A stretch of DNA of 64,000 nt, from assembly GCA_037974965.1 (NCBI GenBank), contig JBBPFI010000002.1, positions 2,480,001 through 2,544,000 of the forward strand. The letters run 5' to 3'. The stretch is from Dacryopinax spathularia (Eukaryota; Basidiomycota; Dacrymycetes; Dacrymycetales; Dacrymycetaceae). Each line of letters begins with the position of its first letter. Within the stretch, counting starts at the first letter, position 1. Below the pieces are notes generated by a model. That model saw nothing but the letters and a program-made list of their open reading frames with translations, made no database searches and was not told where the DNA came from. Shown here in pieces: positions 11,487-22,760 of this stretch. The position numbers and the translations under genes were made by a program.

Positions 11487-12674
11487 ACTCCGGTCTATTA
11501 TCGCTGCTATCTCTGCTGTTGTGTGATGATTTGCTGGTTTGTCATTGGCTGGGCATGCTATCCTTCGACCGTTGAACGTAGTGTACCGTCTACTCGCTAC
11601 TTCGTATAATTCGCGTACCGGTGTTTCTCTTTTTCAGCATGTCAACAACGTCATTTGTTAGTCCTAGCACACGTGTTGTTCACTTCCTACGTCTGTCTCT
11701 GCACTTCTCTTTGTCGAGCGCCGCGGGACATGCCATTTGCCAAGCACCTCTGCAGGCCGAAGACTCACCGGCAGGAGGCGGTCGCGAGCAGGAAAAACGG
11801 TCTGCCGCTCCTGTCGGTGGAAGAGTCGCCTCTGCCCAGAATGGAAGAGTCACCGCAGTGCGCACCTCACACGGTACGATACGGGAATATCAGAGCTTCC
11901 AACGCACTCACTGTTGAGAATCCCCAGAAAACGTAGGTGCACAGAATAGACAGCTTTGGCGAGAAGCCTGGAGAGCTCGCTGCTCGACTGGCACATTATC
12001 AGACAAGCCAGCGAAACTAGAATGTAGAGGCTCGGGCTTCTGCACTTCCGTATCTAGATAGGATTCTAGGGGATCTGGATTGGCCGTGTACTCAGGCTCG
12101 TGAATCTTCGGGGGAAGCGAGAGGTTTTGGGCTTCGGGAGCGCTAGAAGGACGGAAGGACGAGCGGAGGGGGCTCTGAAGAGGGTTGGGCTGCTTTTTCA
12201 GGTGGTGTCCATTTGGAGACGAGCCGCAGGATTCCGCTCGGCCTGGAGTGGGTGCTCACCACTTTAGAGGACTGTTTGTGGTAAAAGCGTAGAGGAAACC
12301 CGACGGACCGGCGTAAACGCGCGAAGAAGCTCGCAGTTCCTCCGCACGTGACGCACGACCTTATATGGCAGGAGATCACCAACTCCTGGGGAACGGCATG
12401 AGGCCAAGCTGCGAGAGTCGCTGGGTCAAAGTGCTCTTTGGATGTTTTTTTTTCTTGCTCAGCTACAGAAGCGTCATACGCTCATACCCGTAACATCATA
12501 AGAAGCGTAGCTTCTCCGAAAATCGTCGACGGCTGTGCCGCCTGTCTATGGCCGTTCCTGCAAAAGGAGACGGCAAAGCAGGATCGCGTGGATCCCGTGC
12601 GTGTGCGTTCCGCCCTAACTCCGTCGGTGTGGGACGAGAGTCTGCGATAACGCATGGCTGTGGTGTTGCAGCGT
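11487..12674. other. Intergenic stretch with a possible unrecognised minus-strand gene
   Basis: On the minus strand, open reading runs from about 12460 to 12270 and again from about 12185 to 11908. The first block contains a mitochondrial-presequence-like segment (ASFFARLRRSVGFPLRFYHK). The second reads PPKIHEPEYTANPDPLESYL and ends QSCLFCAPTFSGDSQ. A 100-bp intron from GTGAGCACC to CTTCAG would join them. There is no good ATG for the first block and I do not recognise the protein. It may be a small mitochondrial protein or chance open frame. Confidence 0.25.
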
Positions 12675-13913
12675 TCACTTTGACCGTGAAGCGCCGCTGG
12701 CTTTCCATGCACTCAGCACGTAGTCCACGATCTGGTCAACGCCGTCGCCGTGTTTGATGGAGGCGAACACTGTTGGGCCGTTGTCGCGAATCTTGGCGGC
12801 GTCTCGTGCCATCACTTCGAGAGAGGCGCCGACATATGGTGCAAGATCGGTCTATATCTAACGTGTTAATGATAGGTGACCGCACGTGGAAGATGATGAG
12901 TACCTTGTTGATCACAAGAAGATCGGACTACGGAGCACAGGATCAGCATAGGAGAAGTACGCCATGGTGAGAATACGCACCTGGGAGATGCCTGGTCCAC
13001 CTTTTCGTGGGATCTTGTCACCTCCGGATACGTCAATCTGCCGCAGCATTATTGAGCCAATGCTGCCTTGACCGGCGCAGATCACATACCACATAGATAA
13101 TATAATCGGCCAACTCTCTCGAGTAATTCGCTATCACGGCCGGTCAGCACCCGTTACCAGCGACTTGATTAAGCCCCAACGCACCCGCGAGGTTATCTCC
13201 TCCGCTCTCGACAAACAGCAGTTGACAGCCAAACTCGGCCTGCAGCTCCTCCAGCGCATGCAGGTTCGCCGAGATGTCCTCTCGGATGGCAGCGTGCGGA
13301 CATCCACCCGTCTCGATTGCCCGAATGCGTTCGGCAGGTAGGGCGTTGTTCCTGATCAGGAACTCTTGGTCTTCTCGGGTGAAGATGTCGTTCGTCGTGA
13401 CACCTGCAACCTGGCCGTTAGTGCAACGCCGGATAGGGCAAGGGTTTGTGGCATACCAATGTTGTACTTGTCTCGTAGTTTCTGGCACAGGGCAAGGGTA
13501 AGGGCCGTTTTCCCTGAGCCGACCGGCCTGCAGCATTGTTCAGCATGTATGCGTAGACGTAGCGCGCCGAGACGCACCCTCCAATACCAACAGTAAATCC
13601 CCGCTCCTTGAAGTTCCGATGGTTATAGTCCGGCAGGTCTCGCTCGCCGAATTTCCCTGGGTACGGTCAGCGCCGATCGTGTGGATCAGGGCGTCTACTC
13701 ACCGGCATGCTCGAGATGCTCATGCGTGTGCCCGTGCTCCAGAGGTGTCCATGTTCCGGGCGGCGGATGATCGTCATCCGCTGCGAAGAACAATGGCCTT
13801 GCGTGCGTGTGCGAGTGGTAGTTCAAGCCGTCGTGTGTGTGCGTGCCGGAGCCGCCGACGAGCGGGGAAGACGAGCCGGAGGTGTGATCTTCGAACCTGC
13901 ACGTCTCGGCCAT
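12675..13913 (-). CDS. ureG: Urease accessory GTPase UreG
   Basis: UreG is the SIMIBI-class GTPase that drives nickel insertion into apo-urease together with UreD and UreF. The ATG at 13913 opens [13 protein letters not shown], followed by a His-rich stretch of about 50 residues ([27 protein letters not shown]). Short exons then carry the P-loop [31 protein letters not shown], the metal-binding CPH motif in [44 protein letters not shown] and SDLLVINK. The last exon is [18 protein letters not shown] to [12 protein letters not shown], with the stop at 12675. At least six introns are seen. The N-terminal His-rich extension is known from plant and fungal UreG and likely binds nickel. The amino-acid permease next door fits nitrogen supply, but no co-regulation is shown. 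Confidence 0.95.
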
Positions 13914-15013
13914 CTCGGTGAGCTCAGTGTCCCTGTCGGTCGTCCCAAGTTGTTACGAAGCAGCTAGACAAGCAGCAAGAGATGTCGATCCTTCAGCCGA
14001 GGAGGACGTCGAGCATATAGCGGAGGACGAGGAGGATGAAAGAAGAAGAAGAAGGTAAGGCGTCGACCGGAGGATGACGGGGAGGAAGACATCCAATCCC
14101 CGCCGTTCCCTGTCTTCCCCGCGCTGCACGCGCTGTGGAGGTCACGGGCCGACCCTATGCTGCCCTTTCTTTCCCCACTCGTACTCTCCACATTGTTTTC
14201 ATTATCTGACCTCCAGCTTCCGATTCAAATAGTCTCACCTGCACCTGTCCCCGGACGACAGTCGTTCTGTAGGGCTGAGCTTATTACGGCACACATCACC
14301 TCACATCGCTCGAACTAACTACACTTCCAGCACTCGTTATCCACCTCTTGCGACTCAGTACCAGCATTACATGGCACCAGTTGACCGCCTGCAAATCGGT
14401 GCTTGGCAGTGTGCAAGCTTAATCTCAAGTTGTCTATTACCTTGATCGCCGCATAGAAAATCTGCCTGCACCATGCTTCCTATCGTCGTCCGAAAAGGCT
14501 CGGCACAATAACTCGCGGCTCCCGACTGGTCCGACGCGAGATTCTCGGCATATCTCGGCGCCGTCCTTTCCTTCGACCGTTGCCTCATTCTCTACACCAC
14601 CTTGAGAACGGCACTTCGTCTCTGCAGGAATACATGCACAACTCGAAATAGATTCTAATGCAGATATCGTCGAGTAGTCTCTCTCCTTGCAATTGTGGGG
14701 ATTTCGTGGTGCCTAGGCAGTCTAGGGGATATCGAGCCGCGTGAATTACCAACAGGCTCGTGCCCCTCCTTGCAATAATTTTGGCGCTCACGCGCAGTTG
14801 CGTACTAGCATCGATTGTACATCACGTCATTACATTACGCTGTTATTCATTCTTTTCGTACATCAAGCCCCTAGGCGGATAGTCTATCGATCCATCGCCA
14901 CAACAAGGAAAAGGTACAAGTGCGCACAAGCAGAAAACACAAGGTATCCTAGCCCCATAAAGATAGTTATGCAAGGAGGGGCCATTTTATGCCGCCGACG
15001 GGCTTCGGGCTTC
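13914..15013. other. Intergenic stretch between UreG and the permease
   Basis: No gene is recognised. The tract near 13980-14060 is rich in GA/AG repeats (agaagaagaagg), a simple-sequence region upstream of UreG. Short minus-strand open frames at 14367-14791 have no recognisable motif. Confidence 0.4.
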
Positions 15014-16825
15014 TCACATCAGCCAAGCCCAGAACTTGCCGTACCAGGTGGTGGCCTTGGGCTCGTCGTAGCAGTCTGCGAGGATCTCGTCCAGCCCCGT
15101 GTAGAAGTCCATCTGGTCGGCACGGAGCGTGGGGCATCGCATCCAGAGTTTGGCGCCGATGTAGAGGACGGGGAAGAGCATGAGCGGGAGGTAGTTGGTT
15201 ACGAAGGTCGCGGTGTCGAAATTGCCCTTGAGGAAGACCGACCAGCCGGAGAAGAAGCAGATGACGATGGTGAAGATGGCGACGTACCAGCCGAGGAAGG
15301 GCTGGAAGAGACCGCGGTAGGGCAGGGTGCGGCGGTCGATCCCTTGGCGCTTCAAGCCGGCGTGGAAGCGGATGTAGGTGACTGCGATGCCGAACCAGGT
15401 CATCAGCCCGGCAATGGAGGTCATGTTGGCGAACCAGTTGAACACCTTGCCGGCGTTCTCGGAGATGGCCATGAATGACAGGAGACCGAAAAGACCGCAG
15501 AAGATGATCGACACGTAGGGCAGGCCGCCACGCGTCGTCCGGGAGAAGATCTTCGGCGCGTTACCGGCCAGGGAGAGACCGTAGAGGGCACGCGAGGAGG
15601 TGAAGAGATCGGAGGAGGCCGCTGACCAGGCGGAAGTGAGCAGACAGGCGTTGATGAGCGATGGGAGGCCGTTGATGCCGGCAGTCCGGATGGCAATGAC
15701 GAAGGGCGACTTGGCGGCTGTGGAGACGCCGAGTTTCAGATCCGGGTTGTTGTAGGGCACAAGGAGGCCGATGAAGAAGGTGCCGAGGATGTAGAAGAGG
15801 AGAATTCGGATGTAGACGCGCTTGATCGCCTTGGGCAGGTTCTTGCGCGGGTTCTTGGCCTCACCGGCTGCGATGGCAACGATTTCGGTACCGATGAAGG
15901 AGAAGGCGGCCTGGGTCATGACGCTCCACCAGCCGAGGAAACGGCCTTCAGCGCCGGGAATGCCGTTGTACTGGTTGAAGGGACCGGGGTTCTTCCAGTA
16001 GCGGAAACCGAGACGGTCATGGTTGGGCCCACCGCCGAGATCGAGCACAAGGCCGAGAATCTGCACAATTGATTAGCATATTGCCGATATCAAGCGCCGG
16101 GAGAGAACTTACGATTAGACCAGTGATGGTGAGCACCTTGATCGAGGCGAACCAGAATTCGCACTCGCCGTACACACCGGCACCAAACATGTTGATGACG
16201 AATACGACGACTAGACAGATGGTGACCCATACGGCGTTATTTACTGATGTGGTCCAGTAGTTGATGAGAACGGCGGCAGCGGACAATTCGGCAGGCTGCA
16301 ACACATGTCAGCACACTGCAATAGCCAGACAAGGCGAGCTCAAACGCACCAGGATGATGACCCAGTTATACCAGTAGTTCCAGCCCATGGTGAAGGAGAA
16401 CGCCGGGTCGACGAATCGCTCAGCGAGCATGATGTGACCACCGGGAATAGGCAGGTACGCGATCATCTCGCCTAAGCAGACCATGACGGCGTAGGTGATT
16501 GAGCCGATGACGCTGTAGCCTAGTAGCAGACCGACAGGACCGCCGTTCGCCAATGCGCCGGCTGTACCCAAGAAAAGACCGGTACCGATGACACCACCGA
16601 TACTGCACCAAATTGTCAGCTATGGTTGGCAGGTAGAATAGTCAGTGAGACGTACCTGATCATGGCAATATGCCTGTTCTTGAGCTGACGCTTGAGACCA
16701 GGCCCGTTGGTTATGGGTGCCATTTGATGAGGCGCGCCATTGGTGTAGACGCCGTCCTCCTCGGCACTTGGGATGGCGCCCTTCTCATAGGCGTCGGCAG
16801 GGTAGGCCTTCTTCTCCATATTCAT
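15014..16825 (-). CDS. YAT-family amino-acid permease
   Basis: This is a plasma-membrane proton/amino-acid symporter of the fungal YAT (APC) family. The ATG at 16825 (MNMEKK; a second ATG lies at 16819) starts a hydrophilic N-terminus of about 50 residues that ends LKRQLKNRHIAMI. After an intron comes the TM1 signature SIGGVIGTGLFLGTAG. TM2-3 follow (ITYAVMVCLGEMIAYLPIPG), then GWNYWYNW, WVTICLVVVFVINMFG and the central TM6-8 block with FSFIGTEIVAIAAGEAKNPR. Later segments are SSRALYGLSLAGNAPKIF and TWFGIAVTYIRFH, with a C-terminal tail ending WYGKFWAWLM. I count about 12 membrane segments. Four exons are visible, with the largest downstream of 16066. Members transport many amino acids, and the exact substrate is not evident. 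Confidence 0.95.
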
Positions 16826-16929
16826 TGTTGCTTATGAATGTCGATGAAGTGGAGGGGAGGCGGGGCAGAGGTGGTGGGGGAGATGGGAAGAGAAGGGAAA
16901 AGTTGGGGACCCGCCCCGACTGGTGTTGC

Positions 16930-16935
16930 TTTATA
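16930..16935 (-). promoter_or_regulatory. TATA box of the amino-acid permease gene
   Basis: TATAAA on the minus strand, about 105 bp upstream of the permease ATG at 16825. Confidence 0.6.
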
Positions 16936-16951
16936 CGCCCATCGAAGCCTG

Positions 16952-18120
16952 CTATCATGGGATGATGTTCATTGTGTGTGGGGGGCGGTGCGTAATCGGC
17001 GTTGGTTCCTTTACCCCTGACAAGCTGTCTAACTCCGCTTATGGATTTGGACTGATTTGGGTTATCGGCCAATGAAGTGTGCTCAAAGAGAGAGGGGAAA
17101 AGAAGCACATCGAACCATGAGGAACACGTCGAAAAGTCCCCCGCATCGCACACCGTCCAAGAACACGGTGCGCCACCCGCTCCGGCTGATGACGATCGCC
17201 TGTCAACTTTCACATCCGCCTCCGTTCCCTTGCACCTCCCCCCTTGTAAGTAATTCATTCCCGGTTGGCCACAATCTCACCCCGATCCTTCGGCTGGCAC
17301 ATGACTCAAAGCCCCGCACTCCAGCTCCGGCTATCGTACCTACCAGCATCTCCCACAACGGACCACACACAAAATCCCACACTTAACGGTTGCTGTCTTG
17401 TTCCAGTGGGTAGCACCAAAAACAACGAGGCTTGGCAGCTCTCAACCGCATCCGGCACACCCCGCACCGTCCGCAAAGGGAACGAGGGAACGCGGTGCCA
17501 CATGCTGCCCAGGCACACACACCGCACGACCCCATCTTCCCGCATCTTCCTGTCCACCTCCAAACTTCCCTTCCGCCGGTAGAGTAAGTCGAGCAGGTTT
17601 TCACTTCCCTTTGGCACGGCAGCCTGGAACACTCAGTTGCACAACAAAGGAAATTGCGCCTTTCGTTGCATCCTATCTTTCCCTATCGCTCGCTTATAAC
17701 GCAGCATCTGCAACATAAGGACCTTATCTCCGGCCTTCCCCGACATCAACATACTGTAGGACAAGTAGTTCCGGCGCTTCATTGGTGCTCTGCTCACCAC
17801 TAGTACTTATCGCACAGCCTCCCCGCCGCGCCGCCGTTTTCCACCCCCACCAGCGATGACTTCAAGCTCCGAGAGAGGAGTGGAAGGAAGGCGCGGTGGT
17901 GCGGCGGAAGACACGACGTGAGGGGTGACGTCTGCCCAGACCGTCCCACCAGGGTTAATCGGTGATAAGCCCCAAAACCTGAGCCCTACAAATTTTCGCC
18001 GATAGCGCTCTGCTTCTGCTTCTTTCCCACTAGCTCAAGACACATCAGCTTTTCGCTGCCCCAACACAAGATTAGAAATCACATATCGTATTCCATATCA
18101 GAAACCGTATTGCTTTATCA
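16952..18120. promoter_or_regulatory. Cluster of GATA-type (HGATAR) sites upstream of the permease
   Basis: HGATAR matches on either strand lie at 16952, 17062, 17331, 17673, 17683, 17724, 17808, 17963, 18000 and 18115. With equal base use about four would be expected in 1.2-1.3 kb. Fungal nitrogen-catabolite GATA factors (AreA/Gln3/Gat1 type) bind such sites upstream of permease genes. That they act here is inference. Confidence 0.4.
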
Positions 18121-18874
18121 TCAGAGTTGCAGGCTGCGTAGTAACCCCAGATCGTACAAGAAGAGACGAAAATTTTGCGGCATCGGGCCACCAGGGGAAG
18201 TCGTTGACAGGCAAGGGCTTGGGAACGTTCCGCGCTGTCAACGGTAGGGGACGCCCTGCTTGCCGACGCAACCGGAGCCTCCAGCTGCGCCGGTCAGCGC
18301 TATCACGCCCAGAAACGGCTAGCCGCTCGTACCACCGCACCTACAGGACCGCCGCTCCGCCGTTTATTGCACTCGCAAATGGTGTGGTGCGGTGACTCAC
18401 GGGAAGCGCCCGCTGATAGGAGCCGCCCAAACGGGTAAGGCGTATCGCCGCAGTTCGCCCACCATCCCTCAATCCATCAATATCAATTGCACCATGGGGC
18501 GTCTGTCACCGACAATCGACCCACTTACTTACTGCCGCCGTCGACCCTACCACTGGGAGATAGAGAACGAGCTTGGCTGGTTACGAAGCATCCAGAAATC
18601 GTACCCAGCCTCGAAATTTCGACAGTTCATCTCAGCTGTCAAACAACTCAAACAAAAACGAAGTCAAACAACGGCGGGAGCCCAGGCCCTGAGCCTGCGT
18701 CGACGGGCGGACGATGATGAGAAGTCGCGCGCGACACTACTGCAAGACCCGACCGCGTGGCGCGTTGATCCGGTTGCTTGCTCCTTCCCCGCTTTTCACA
18801 CTCGCGCCGGTACCCTGAGCCCCGCCCGACCTTTGCCTCAGGCGCTTCCGGCTCTAGCCGAGCGGGTGTTTTAA

Positions 18875-18898
18875 CCCCCCCCCCCCCCCCCCCCCCCC
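18875..18898. repeat. Homopolymer of 24 C
   Basis: Twenty-four consecutive C residues, very long for a GC-balanced fungal genome. It may be a true poly-C/poly-G tract able to form four-stranded structure, or a sequencing or assembly length artefact. Confidence 0.95.
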
Positions 18899-19598
18899 GC
18901 TTCTTCTTCCTTCTGGGAGTCCCTTAGAAGCTTATTTCTTGCTTCTTGTGATGTGATGGGCATACGATTGGTCCGAACGTGAGCCGGCAGCGTCGGACGG
19001 GATCGTAATTCACTGCATGCGCAGGCTGCGTTGTGGGGAAAACGCCGGTGCTGGGTATGATCCGGAACATTTAGCGCTTTGCGGCCATGCGGTGAGCTGG
19101 GTGAGCTGGGGTCATGTGATGGGGGAGCGCGTTGACCTGTCAGGCTGCTGAGAGATTGTCGTCGGGTGCCGACTGTATTGCCCAGCTCACGGGCTTTTTC
19201 TCTACTTTCCGGAGAGGTGCGAGTCGGGAGAGAAGGGGCGTATGCGGGGAAGAGGTGGTTGTGGTTGCGGGGTAAGGAGGTGCTCAGATCGCTTCTTTGT
19301 GGCGTGCAAGATCCGAGAGCGTGGGGAAAGAATCTCGTGGGGAAAAGCGTTGCCACTCGATGCTGAAGGAGATGTGGGAATGCGGGGTGTCTACCTCTCA
19401 CAATGGCAGCATGTGGTCGACATTGCGGGGGAGGCAACCGGGAGAAAGCCACAGCAGGTCGGCGCAAGATTGCCTCGAGTATGGTCCTGTCTTACGGCAT
19501 CCTGCTGTCAAGCAGGTCTAAGGCGCAAGAATCGTATCATATTCATCATAAAGAGTTCATCACAAATGAAGTCGCGGCTATCTCCATACATACTGTAC

Positions 19599-21998
19599 TC
19601 AATGGATCCAGGTCGGCAGTTCCTGGATCGCGGTGCCACGCTCGGCGTCCTTCGCCTTGTCGTCCAGCTCTTCATTATCTGCCGTATCGGGCTCGGTTTC
19701 GAAGTATGTGGCACTCTGCCGAGTACGAAGCTTGCGAGCTCTCCGTCTGTCGCGTGTTTGGAAGGCCAGGGTGAGGAGGGCGAAACCGACTGCAGCGGAT
19801 TCAGCGAGAAGGACGGATGCGGTGTGCGAGAGGACTTACTCATTCCCAGATTGAGGAAGATGGTCGCAATGGTTCCCTTCTCGACCCTCGGTTGCTCCAC
19901 TTGCGGAAACAGGACGCTGAATAGGCACATCAGACAAAATTTTGAGGAGGATATAGCAGCGAGCTCACATCGGTAACCAAGCTTGGAAGATATAGGCGAA
20001 GGTATTGCAGCATGCCACGACGAAAGACCGCTCTGCATCAACCCGCGTCAGCGAGCACCGTAATGGAAGAACGGATCGCGTACTTTCGTTGTCATCACCA
20101 CAGAGCTCGTTTGCCCATGCCAAGATGAGACCAGACAGTCCACCGGAGACGAGTGTCTGATGACAGGTCAGTCAGCCAACTTTGGCATCTGAGTCGATTG
20201 TAGCATACAAAGTAATAGAACGTCCAACGTCTAGCGATATTATTAGCACCATCGATATGCCATCGAAGAATCACACGCACAGAGGGACATTGCCGTACAA
20301 GCTAGTGATAGCAAGCACAGTATTTGTTACTGCACTCCAGAGACCGGCGAATATCATTGGCGGCCATCGTGCCTCAACGGCATCCGACCACCAAGCCCAG
20401 ATCAAGGCTGTTCCAAAGTGAGCACCCCGGATGCGCAGAAGATTTGGATACTGACTGGTAATGACTTGAATGGCGTTGATGCCGAGTGGATAGACATTGA
20501 TCTGAGAGACGGTGTACACCATATTCCCTGGTTTGTTGAATGACTGCAGCCAGAAAATCATCGACGTCGACGGGCCGCTTCCGTTGTTGAACAGAACGTA
20601 CACTGCACGTTTAGTTATCAGCACGATGCCCTCGGTAGTGCAAGTTGGACTTACGCGGCACGAGCGTGTACCAATGCCAGGTCTTGAAGAAGCCTTTGAT
20701 CTTTTGCCAGGTGTATTGGGTAGGAGCTTTACGACCGACTTCTTCCATCCTTCGGCGAGCCATGTCGAGCTGCTCTGGCGTGTACAGATAGGATGGCTTG
20801 GTGTTATGCGGGAGATCTGCATGGTAAATTAGCTTAGGTCAATGTGAGAGTCATCCGAGACGCACTCGGCATGATAACAAAACCCAATATGGCGATGGGC
20901 ACGGTGATTATACCGTCGATAATGAAGAGCCCTAGGACCACAAATGAGATATATGTGCAGATATCGCGGCATAACACGTACATTTCCAGCCAGCAAGGCC
21001 ATATCTGCCATTCAAGCCCGTATATGCGCCGGCTTGCAAGAAGCCGCTGAACATGGGGCCGATCGCGCTCGTTGTCTGCAATGGAGTTAGGAGTCGGACT
21101 AGGGGAAACGAGGCTAGCGTCACGAACATGGAAAATGCAAGCCCGCTTTCCCAGCTCGTCGGGCTTGTACCAACTGCCAATCACATACTGCATTCCCGGG
21201 TAGAACGTCGATTCGGCAAGGCCTACACAACTGTGAATAAGCAGAGCCGGAGGAGTAGAGGTGAACACACGTACCGACGAAGAATCGGATGACAATGAGA
21301 TGGGTAAAATTCTTTGATGTTGCGAGAAGGATGGTCAATACGCTCCAGATGAGCTCCATAGCAGGTATCTGTCCGTGCTTGTCAAAACAAAGAAGCTGGA
21401 TCACACGAGAAGTTCGTACCCAAATCGAAGGCTGCAACCGGGTAATAAGCATGCTAATTCCCGAATTTAGGTGATGTTCTTCCTGTTCGACGAGGAAGAC
21501 GCACTTCGAGGGTATCTGTCCGATGACATATCCACACGTCCAGGCGGTCGTTATGTAGTTAAGCTGATTCCCGCCCCTATGCAAGAGTTTAGATGAGCCG
21601 TCGTCCGCTCTCTTGCTCTGCTTACAATCCAAGACTGTTCTCGCCTGGTCAACTCCTGCTCATAACAAGCGTACTCCACGTACTCAGTTTGCATGCCCGA
21701 GACATAGGCATTCTGCACGTCAATTAGGACCAACATCTTGACTAGGAAGAGTATAGGCGCACCGTCACGTTCTGTTGGTCCAGGTACTTGCTGAAGTACG
21801 ATAATGCCGCATAGGTCAAGAGACAGGCATCCAACCGGCCTAAGAACCTCCGCTCCTCCGGTGTCTTATCCCAAGTGTCCCTTGACAGCCAGTCAACCGC
21901 GAACTGAGCGCTACTTGGCAGTGCTCACCAGATGTAACTCTTCAACGGCCGCTTCCTCGGTTTCTCATCGACAATATCACTTGTAGAAGACGACATAG
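19599..21998 (-). CDS. MFS transporter of the anion:cation symporter (ACS; Dal5/Fen2-like) family
   Basis: This is a plasma-membrane uptake carrier for an organic anion such as allantoate, pantothenate, nicotinate or a related acid. The ATG at 21998 begins MSSSTSDIVDEKPRKRPLKS. Short exons then carry FLGRLDACLLTYAALSYFSK, NAYVSGMQTE, NQLNYITTAWTCGYVIGQIPS, the strongly conserved GLAESTFYPGMQYVIGSWY, GLAGWKWLFIIDGIITVPIA, PEQLDMARRRMEEVGRKAPT, TWHWYTLVPLYVLFNNG and GTALIWAWWSDAVEARWPPM. The last exon is LAESAAVGFALLTLAFQTRD with a hydrophilic tail ending IQELPTWIH. There are roughly ten exons and 12 predicted membrane helices in two halves. Its promoter faces the dioxygenase pair at 22761-25499, so transport and oxidation of one substrate is plausible but unproven. 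Confidence 0.9.
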
Positions 21999-22064
21999 TA
22001 CTGTAGCAAGACCTTCCAGTTAGAGCACTCCCCGTACAGTCGCGAACCGAACCCACCGGAGCGG

Positions 22065-22070
22065 TATATA
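22065..22070 (-). promoter_or_regulatory. TATA box of the ACS transporter gene
   Basis: TATATA on the minus strand, 67 bp upstream of the transporter ATG at 21998. Confidence 0.55.
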
Positions 22071-22605
22071 ACCGCCATCTCTGCTGAACAGACCTCCTAT
22101 CATGTTTCCATAACAGAGCACAGTTGGTCATGAAGAAGCACGATTGCGAAATACCACCCTTCTGGCGGCGCGGACAGGCATTCGCTGCAGATGGATGGAG
22201 AAGAAGCAAGAGCTGGTCGAAGAGCCGCGTCCGTGTGACGAATAATCATGCGCCGTGGTAGTTCGTCCCCACAAACGATGCGGTCGGACTCCACATCAGA
22301 GCACCTTATCTGCACAGCCTGGACCAGGACGGACGAGCTTCAGTCCGAGCGTAAGAAGTCATATCGGGCTTTAGCAAGCCAATATTAGGTGAAAGCGATC
22401 GGTAATTGAGCACGAATTTGGCCTAGCATGGACATCTCCATGGTCGGCGAGAGGATGAGGCGCTTGACGCGTCGATTGCGCGAGGTCGCGCCTGAATCGC
22501 GCGCGTCGAGCTGCTTCCTCTCTTCCGCCCTTACTCCTTCTCCGAGCTATCCAATCATTGTCTACTCCGAAAGCGGCTTGGCTGTTATTGCAAGATATGG
22601 ACATG

Positions 22606-22616
22606 GATTGTGCAAT
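22606..22616 (+). promoter_or_regulatory. GATTGTGCAAT element upstream of dioxygenase 1
   Basis: The same 11-bp sequence is found upstream of dioxygenase 2 at 24187-24197. Each lies 30-50 bp before the TATA box. It is either a conserved control site or a remnant of the tandem duplication. Confidence 0.4.
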
Positions 22617-22662
22617 GTACCTGATCAATATCGGCTTGGTCAGGCACGATATCTTGTTGGCT

Positions 22663-22669
22663 TATAAAA
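22663..22669 (+). promoter_or_regulatory. TATA box of dioxygenase 1
   Basis: TATAAAA, about 95 bp before the ATG at 22761. Confidence 0.65.
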
Positions 22670-22760
22670 GAGCGAAGCTAGGCGCATATATGCTGGGCTT
22701 CGGTTGATCCACCTGTCGCTGTCGTCTAAACCCGCATACACAACACTAGCAGCATCAACA

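Larger units (their letters stand above)
16826..19598. other. 2.8-kb intergenic region between the permease and ACS transporter genes
   Basis: No gene is recognised. The permease-proximal part holds the TATA box and GATA-type sites listed separately. A 24-bp C homopolymer lies at 18875-18898. Open frames on both strands at 18871-19467 look like non-coding GC-rich sequence. Confidence 0.45.
21999..22760. promoter_or_regulatory. Shared divergent promoter region of the transporter and first dioxygenase
   Basis: These 760 bp separate the minus-strand ACS transporter and the plus-strand dioxygenase. TATA-like boxes lie near both ends. No gene was seen inside. A two-way promoter is the simplest reading. 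Confidence 0.5.

Noticed and set aside
18392-18874. A 160-codon open frame upstream of the poly-C tract
   Set aside because: Codon composition is mixed, there are no motifs or splice sites, and overlapping frames are equally open.
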